Assembly (NCBI GenBank): GCA_019787685.1
Contig: JAHNUO010000063.1
Location: 17,316 to 81,315, forward strand
Length of the DNA: 64,000 nt
Direction of reading: 5' to 3'
Source of the DNA: Chiua virens
Taxonomy: Eukaryota > Basidiomycota > Agaricomycetes > Boletales > Boletaceae
Shown: piece after piece, positions 57,691 to 64,000 of the stretch
Position numbering within the stretch: position 1 is the stretch's first letter
Layout of the letters: every line of letters begins with the position of its first letter
Made by a program: the position numbers and the translations under genes
Notes under the pieces: model-generated
Told to the model about the DNA's origin: nothing
Database searches by the model: none
Seen by the model: only the letters and a program-made list of their open reading frames with translations

Positions 57691-58145
57691 GAACGCGCCC
57701 TCGCATTGACCGGAGGTTGTACACTAGCCTATGCTACTTCCGGAAATGCATCCAGTACGACCGCCATTCTCTACTTAGACAGTGCCTTCACGATTGGAGA
57801 GGCATCCCGTGTTCCCCAGCCATCGCGTCAAAAAAACGTCCGCTACGTGTGCCCCGCACTACCTGGCTGGGGGAAAACACCTCCCCACCTGCTCTGTCAA
57901 CGCATACATCAACTGACTTGCGGCGATATGCCAACCACTCTCCTTGATCACCTCTACCCCGAGAACGGGCAAGACATCAAACTCTACATCTCCGGGGGAT
58001 CCTACGGGACGGTGACAGCCCAGATCCTGCACGGGGCTCCATATGATAAGTTCCCGTACGGGTGCTGCATTGTCGAGGCCTCCTTGGGGAGCGCCTCCGC
58101 TATCACAAAGACTACGCAAAGTACATGGTGGGCATATCGGTGCTA
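57690..58145 (+). pseudogene. Alpha/beta hydrolase N-terminal fragment fused to the chitin-synthase relic
   Basis: The same open frame that ends the myosin-motor relic continues as Leu-Ala-Tyr-Ala-Thr-Ser-Gly-Asn. It then gives Leu-Tyr-Leu-Asp-Ser-Ala-Phe (the HG oxyanion motif His-Gly replaced by Asp-Ser), Cys-Pro-Ala-Leu-Pro-Gly-Trp-Gly-Lys-Thr, and the nucleophile elbow Ser-Gly-Gly-Ser-Tyr-Gly-Thr. Just after Pro-Tyr-Asp-Lys-Phe-Pro-Tyr-Gly the reading frame slips: Arg-Tyr-His-Lys-Asp-Tyr-Ala-Lys-Tyr-Met is in another frame. The catalytic Asp and His part is missing. Family substrate is unknown. Confidence 0.75.
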
Positions 58146-58203
58146 TTTGTCACTTGAACGATATCTGGGCAAATTTCTATTAGGTAGAGTAGCTTCAGGA
58201 TGA

Positions 58204-59095
58204 CGCGTCGTTGTGACGGCACGCGTCCGAGTTTCACCATCTTTGCCTTTCATTTCTGTGTTTTTTATTGTGCATTCCGTCCCTTCGTTCTGAACCTGTA
58301 TATATTAATATCAAGTCGCGGTTCCTTCATGTTCCTTGTCAAAATGGTTCTCGTGTTGTTACATCTGGCTAGGTATCGGATAACGAATTCAGAGGGTGTC
58401 GAGGCGTCACAACAGTCATGAATGCACTGGAGTGGATGAAAGCACGGTTAGTTAGTCACGAAGCTCCAACTCTCTTCTGATTATCTCCCGCGCTTCTCTG
58501 ATCCTTCCTGCCTCCCGCTTGACTCTGCTGGGACTTCGAGTAAGTAGTTGCTCGGCACTGTCCAGGGGTGCTTTCGATCCAGGACTAGGTGGCAGGGCCT
58601 TTCCTGGCAACTTCGTCGAACTGTGCATACCATGGATAGCAGAACTCTCCACAGTGTCCGAAGTCGGCGCAGTCGGAGGCATCTCGAACCATTCATCTCC
58701 GTTAGTGTCAAGTTGTCGAGGGACTCAGAGAAAGGGCAGAGGGTCGTCAGGAATTAAGCGATTCAGATGCCTCCGACGTTGACACCAGTGCGGGTGACGA
58801 TTTTATGGCAGCAGCCATGACGGCGCTAGCGGGAAGGGCTTTGCGTTTACAGTTACCGGGTATCGTAGTCGTCGCACTACAGCAGCAGTGGAAAAGGATA
58901 AGGTCACTGCACGAAGCACTGGTTTTTGAAGCTATACCTACATCTAGATACATTCGGCGACGCCACCGAGCAGCAAGCAACGGCGCCAAATCTCTTCCTG
59001 ACCTAATTTCTGAATATGATCTCTGGTCAGCTTTCTGCCTGCAACTTCAGCACTCTTTGATTTCGCCGGGATGGATGCCAGAGATTTAAGCCGAA
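58204..59095 (+). other. Coding-like fragment of unknown identity
   Basis: A plus-strand frame around 58740-59090 reads Ser-Asp-Ala-Ser-Asp-Val-Asp-Thr-Ser-Ala-Gly-Asp-Asp-Phe followed by Met-Ala-Ala-Ala-Met-Thr-Ala-Leu-Ala-Gly, which looks conserved but matches nothing I know. Given the surroundings it is probably another gene relic. Confidence 0.3.
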
Positions 59096-59099
59096 CACG

Positions 59100-59870
59100 C
59101 CCATATATTGCTTAGCGTCGAGGTGTGCTTGGTGTTGGAGGTGCAGTCTGAGCGTCGGGGCCTCTCTGGTGTGCGGGTGTCATAGCAAGGTCGCCTGGCC
59201 CTTTGGTGTCCAGACGCTTGCGAGTAGGTGTCTTTGGTGTGAGGAGTCCCGCAAGAGGATCTGCGGGCTTGTGACAAGAGGACGCGCGCAGGAGGGAGGC
59301 AGGCATGGATCAGGATGAAGGCTCGCGCGAGTGGGGTTTCACAAGGGGGGAAGGGATGGGGAGTTTGCCGGTCAGGCTGGATTTGGAGGGCGAGGAAGGG
59401 CTGAAGATAAGGATGTTTGCAAGAGTGGCTGCACTCTTTGGAGATGCAGATGCGGAGGTGCAAGTGAGGGCCAAAGGCTGGGCACTGTGAACGACGAGCT
59501 GAGGCAGATCTACTAGGGGCACGTTTGGAACCAGAGTGATGCCCGAAAGGTGCTGCAGAAGGAAAGGTGAGGGACGGAAGGGATGGAAGGAGAGGAGTAT
59601 TGTTACCTCGACCCAAGATTCGAGCTTGGTCCGGAATTTAGCGCGTCGCTTGTGGGCATCCGCAGCCCACCTCACGACTGCAGCCATGCCACTAGCCAAA
59701 AGTGGTACCGGCTTCGATTTGAGTGCTCCAGTTACCGCTGAGGGGTGCGGGTGAGCGGGAACTGGCGGGTCAAAGTAACCGGTGGAGCAGAGAATGCCGG
59801 CGTCGACGCAGTGTCTCCGAAGATGGAGGAGGCTCATTAAACTCAAAGCACGGCGAGTTGCTTTCAAAAC
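59100..59870 (-). pseudogene. Unknown gene relic, Ser/Pro-rich C-terminus
   Basis: The minus strand gives a coding-like helical block (Leu-Leu-Ala-Ser-Gly-Met-Ala-Ala-Val-Val-Arg-Trp, then His-Lys-Arg-Arg-Ala-Lys-Phe-Arg) at about 59830-59620. After a probable intron comes a Ser/Pro-rich tail with Leu-Leu-Thr-Pro-Lys-Thr-Pro-Thr-Arg-Lys-Arg. A TAG near 59305 and frame changes interrupt it. The family is not recognised. Confidence 0.35.
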
Positions 59871-59929
59871 CCCCTCTGATTCCGAGTCATTCTGGCGAAT
59901 AGCGTTCCCAGGACACGCCTGGTCCGGAA

Positions 59930-59996
59930 GGCAGCACCACCATGTGAAGGGGTCGATTGGTCGCGGCTTGCGACCCCTTCGAATGACCAATCTGCC
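59930..59996 (+). repeat. 67-bp foldback repeat, copy B
   Basis: Starts GGCAGCACC and ends CCAATCTGCC, with AAGGGGTC/GACCCCTT arms around GGTCGCGGCTTGCGACC. Same length and orientation as copy A (46016-46082), differing at only a few positions. Confidence 0.88.
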
Positions 59997-60170
59997 TTGG
60001 TTGCTGCCCCGTGGGAACAGGTTTCGAAGCCCGCTGTGTGGTAAGACACCTAACCTCTGTTGTTTTCCTGCTTGTCAACACCGGCACTACTGCAAGGCGT
60101 CATTGAAGGCTTCCTAGCCCTAAAGGGCAGGGTCATCGTGATGTGCATCGACGTGCACTCTTGCTTGTGA

Positions 60171-61137
<967 letters not shown>

Positions 61138-61412
61138 AGATCTGTCTTGGATTACTCGCTTTCTTATTGTATTATATGGGTACTTGAATTCACTACTTTA
61201 GGAAGTTGGCATCTGTAGGACACCAATCACGCCCCCCCAAAAAAAGTTACCTGGCGATAATGAATTTTGGCTGTGAGCTCGCCGATTATGGAAGGTTGTA
61301 AACTCGACTATGAAATTCTGGACATATGCTCACTGACGTCTCGACGGTCGGCGTACTTGTATGTAGAGTACGTGTGAAACAGCCCCCGCGAAAAGAAGAA
61401 AGAGAAAAACTA

Positions 61413-63231
61413 TCATAAGATGTCACTGATCTTGTCCTCATCCTCCGAGTCGTCATCGTCTGAAAAGCTATTGACCCAAAGAGAAGGATCTACATTGATC
61501 TCGTTGTCAGCGTCTCCAATTTCTGGCTCTTCATCCAAAAATCTGTCGAGTTCCTGTATGTGCTCCACCTCTTGATGAGGTGGTGAAGTTAGTGTAATAT
61601 ATGGTATACGATGGCAATGTAACTTACACAGACCAATACCATTACCGACACCACCCAAGTAACCTGCTCTCATGTAGATCTTGCAAACCTTGTAATAAGG
61701 GTAGCTCATCGCCGATAGTACCCACGGCATTACCATTTTCGTGTTCATCAAGAGCCTCAGCCATATCTTGATATTGGCGAATTAGACCCAAGAGTTCGAG
61801 GTAAATACCCCAAATAGATGCCCGCTCAACGGGAGGGCGACCCAGTTGGTTGTAGCACTGCTCGATGATGGTATCGAGAGATGCTGGCAGTAAGTCGAAA
61901 ACTCGATGGTCACGATTGATGTATAGGTCGCGAACGCAATTGACCGCATCTTGAGAAACTACCTTAACATCGAGAGCGCCGTAGTCAGCTGGGCATCGGT
62001 GGATGAGTTCAGGTATGCCATGCGGGAGGACCTTCAAATTGTATTTGAATAACGTTAACAATCATGAAAGCCAAGTAGCGTGCACCTTACCTTTTTTTTA
62101 TCCTGACGTTTCCGGGTATTATTAATGCGAAACTGATAGTTGTCCAACTCGCGTTGGAGCCAGGGGATAAATAACCAATGGAAAGTCATTCTATTGCAGC
62201 CAGAGTCAGTCTCTTTGTGTACCACATGCGTTGACACGAACTTACAGTTGCAAAGTGTTGTGAGGATCATACCAACCCTCGACCACCCCCTCGTCAAGGA
62301 GGGCCTTGAAACCTGGAGCGAAGCGACGTCGAAGTTGGGACCAAGCAATCTCTGGCATAATATTCTTCTTGCTGCGCATCCACCGGCGTTGGACAAACCC
62401 AGTGAGCAACGGATCGTTCATCTGACGGAGCATAGTCTGTGCGTTTGCAACCCCAAAGTCCTCCGTCCCAGGATCACTCTGCGTGACCATGGGAATGACT
62501 GGAAATAGGAAGTTTCAGTTTGACAAGACAGTAGTGATGCGTGGATAAAGGTACTGGTACATCCAAGGTTCTCGACCGTTTCGAGGTAATAGGATAAAAT
62601 TAGTTGTGGATTTCGATTAGAATGCCAAACCTTCAACCAGAAGATACGGCCAGAGGAAGGGTTCAATGGCGGTGTGCAGTGCTAGACCAAACCGGAGCCA
62701 TTTATCGTGCTGGTCGATGGTCCAAATATCATTGACTCCAGCGGCCCAAAAGCGGCGACGCTGGAGCTGGTTAACCTTGCGCTGCCTCATCAGGTGAGGC
62801 TCATGCGTTGTGAAATATTCACGCATGACACTTCTAGTACACGGATAAGGCCCACCATAATACCAACATTACAATACGTACTTTGAAACCAACATGTTGT
62901 GTTCGTGAAACAACAAGCTGATCATTTCGCGTATCCCTGCGCCAGGGTACATGGCACGGAGCTCAACCATGGCTGGGCGTATGCTGTCGGGAGTGTGTCC
63001 TTGTTGGCGAGTGCGCCGCAGTCCGAGTCTGTTCCGGATTTCAACAAATTTTGTCAATCTGCCATCGATATGAGTTGGCACGATCAGGATATTAGCGGAA
63101 TACAGTTACCCAATTCCATATTCACTGAGATTGATGACTTTCTGAAGTTTGGCGACAATTTGCCTGTCAGTAAGGCGAGCTGCCCACAGTCGCTGGATGT
63201 GCGGTTCGATTAGCTCAAGCGGAGCTGGCAT
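61413..63231 (-). mobile_element. Integrase-core (rve/DDE-type) transposase gene of an Agaricomycete family, nearly intact
   Basis: About seven exons from the ATG at 63231. An N-terminal HTH-like region (Leu-Thr-Asp-Arg-Gln-Ile) is followed by Arg-Arg-Arg-Phe-Trp-Ala-Ala-Gly-Val-Asn-Asp-Ile-Trp-Thr-Ile-Asp-Gln-His-Asp-Lys-Trp, where the Asp of the integrase core sits. Then come Ser-Gly-Arg-Ile-Phe-Trp-Leu-Lys, Gln-Ser-Asp-Pro-Gly-Thr-Glu (second Asp) and Trp-Leu-Gln-Arg-Glu-Leu-Asp (candidate Glu), and an acidic tail ending at 61413. One surplus base (plus-strand GGAAGG run, about 62653-62657) shifts the frame before Ser-Gly-Arg. A second join near 61700 is also uncertain. Otherwise the gene is undamaged, so it is a recently lost or mis-sequenced copy. 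Confidence 0.7.
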
Positions 63232-63378
63232 TGGAGTCACCTATCAGCCCCAGACATATGTATTCGGAACAGGTAGGTACATACGAGTGGCTTTGTTCTG
63301 ATTGCGCCGCCTTCATTGCATAGTGACGGTGCGGCATCCACTAGCCTTGGCCTTGGGGTGTTCAACTCCTTCAAACTT
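63232..63378. other. Short spacer between transposase and coatomer relic
   Basis: It contains the start region of the transposase gene on one side and the lost 3' end of the coatomer copy on the other. No terminal inverted repeat was recognised. Confidence 0.4.
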
Positions 63379-64000
63379 TCACACGAATGCAGTGCCACCG
63401 ATGGGCGTGGATGTCACTCTCCAATCCCAAAAAACTGCAAATCCTTTGCCTCGTGCACCTAGCAATGGGCCACCGTGCAACCCGTCGATCGACCAGCTAC
63501 CTGAACCCCTCATCCCTGTGCCACCCCTCTCTTTGAAGTTCTTGTACACACTTGGCCTCAACTTGCTCTCCAGCACCGTGTACGTATTTGAGTCGCCCGC
63601 CCAAGCAAACGGCAGACCACTTTCAAATGGCCTGTTCTTCTATGCAAGCGCCGTGTATATGTACTCGCCATCTCTGACAACTGTCACAAACTGTGCATTG
63701 GGAAAATGAATCAGATTTGTCACAAAGATATTTGCCGTGCTGAGTTCTTTGATCGAGAGAAGAAAGCGGTCTCACAGCGAACGGGGACGTTGCACACGTC
63801 CAGCGTCTTCATCAATGCACCTGTATGGTGGTTGTAGATGTTCACTGAACCATTGTAGAGGCTGGTGAGTAGCCAGGGCTCGGTAGGGTGAAAGTCGGTG
63901 CCTTTGACATGATCGGATCGAGAGAAGAGTTTGCACTGAGATCGTGGTTCAGCTTGTATCATGGAGGTCATTATGCTTGCAGATACACCAAACAACACTG
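63379..64000 (-). pseudogene. SEC27: Coatomer beta' (Sec27/COPB2) with most WD repeats deleted
   Basis: At the right edge the minus strand encodes the N-terminus of beta'-COP: Lys-Leu-Phe-Ser-Arg-Ser-Asp-His-Val-Lys-Gly, His-Pro-Thr-Glu-Pro-Trp-Leu-Leu and Asn-Ile-Tyr-Asn-His. It ends at Val-Pro-Val-Arg-Cys with a GTGAGA donor. After an 87-nt intron-like gap the next acceptor leads into a much later part: Asp-Gly-Glu-Tyr-Ile-Tyr-Thr-Ala-Leu-Ala, Asp-Ser-Asn-Thr-Tyr and Gly-Ser-Trp-Ser-Ile-Asp-Gly-Leu-His-Gly-Gly. The intervening WD-repeat propeller, several hundred residues, is missing. A TAG at 63640-63642 replaces an expected Trp. Homology ends near 63400. The upstream end may extend beyond the window. 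Confidence 0.8.

Overview
The window looks like nuclear DNA of a filamentous basidiomycete, most likely an Agaricomycete. Genes are cut by many short introns (mostly 44-97 nt, typically about 50-55). The single-copy genes are fungal: UBR1 N-recognin, TRAPP subunit Trs33, mitochondrial GluRS, a Par32/DUF3602 protein and, as a degraded copy, recyclin. The transposons belong to families common in Agaricomycetes. This placement is my inference from protein recognition; no search was run.

Left third (1-19.7 kb) is ordinary, gene-dense and apparently intact. It holds the 3' end of a probable RNA-dependent RNA polymerase (+), a Ser/Pro-rich single-pass membrane protein (-), a small disordered protein (-) divergent from mitochondrial glutamyl-tRNA synthetase (+, 12 exons), and UBR1 (-, 6 exons, about 1,824 aa). 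UBR1 is separated by only 39 bp from the divergently transcribed TRAPP gene TRS33 (+). A 527-aa Ser/Pro-rich protein (-) and a GRGGSGN-repeat Par32/DUF3602 protein (+) follow.

Middle third (about 20-40 kb) is a transposon nest. It has a C-terminal fragment of a large transposon-type protein and a RecQ-like helicase fragment. A Ty3/Gypsy element has a solo LTR in its gag; that LTR contains a second solo LTR, which contains a third, each with recognisable target-site duplications. A MITE sits in the Gypsy 5' LTR. A tyrosine-recombinase-type (DIRS/Ngaro-like) retroelement carries another solo LTR. Beyond an AT-rich stretch of about 1.2 kb lies the most interesting locus: an 8-exon gene that stays open for 1,324 codons, with two zinc-binding OrsD (DUF3505)-like modules, an acidic linker and a C-terminal region resembling the non-helicase part of RecQ/telomere-linked-helicase proteins.

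Right third (about 40-64 kb) is a gene graveyard. Most recognisable genes are cut off, internally deleted or interrupted: recyclin, a SAM methyltransferase, a SCY1-like pseudokinase, a cytochrome P450, condensin Smc4, the myosin-motor domain of a chitin synthase, an alpha/beta hydrolase, O-acetylhomoserine sulfhydrylase and coatomer beta'. Introns are retained, so these are DNA-level duplicates or eroded originals, not retrocopies. A 67-74 bp foldback repeat occurs three times, all in this part. A nearly intact integrase-core transposase gene lies at 61.4-63.2 kb. No CRISPR array, rRNA or bacterial-type operon is seen; tRNA genes were not systematically searched for.
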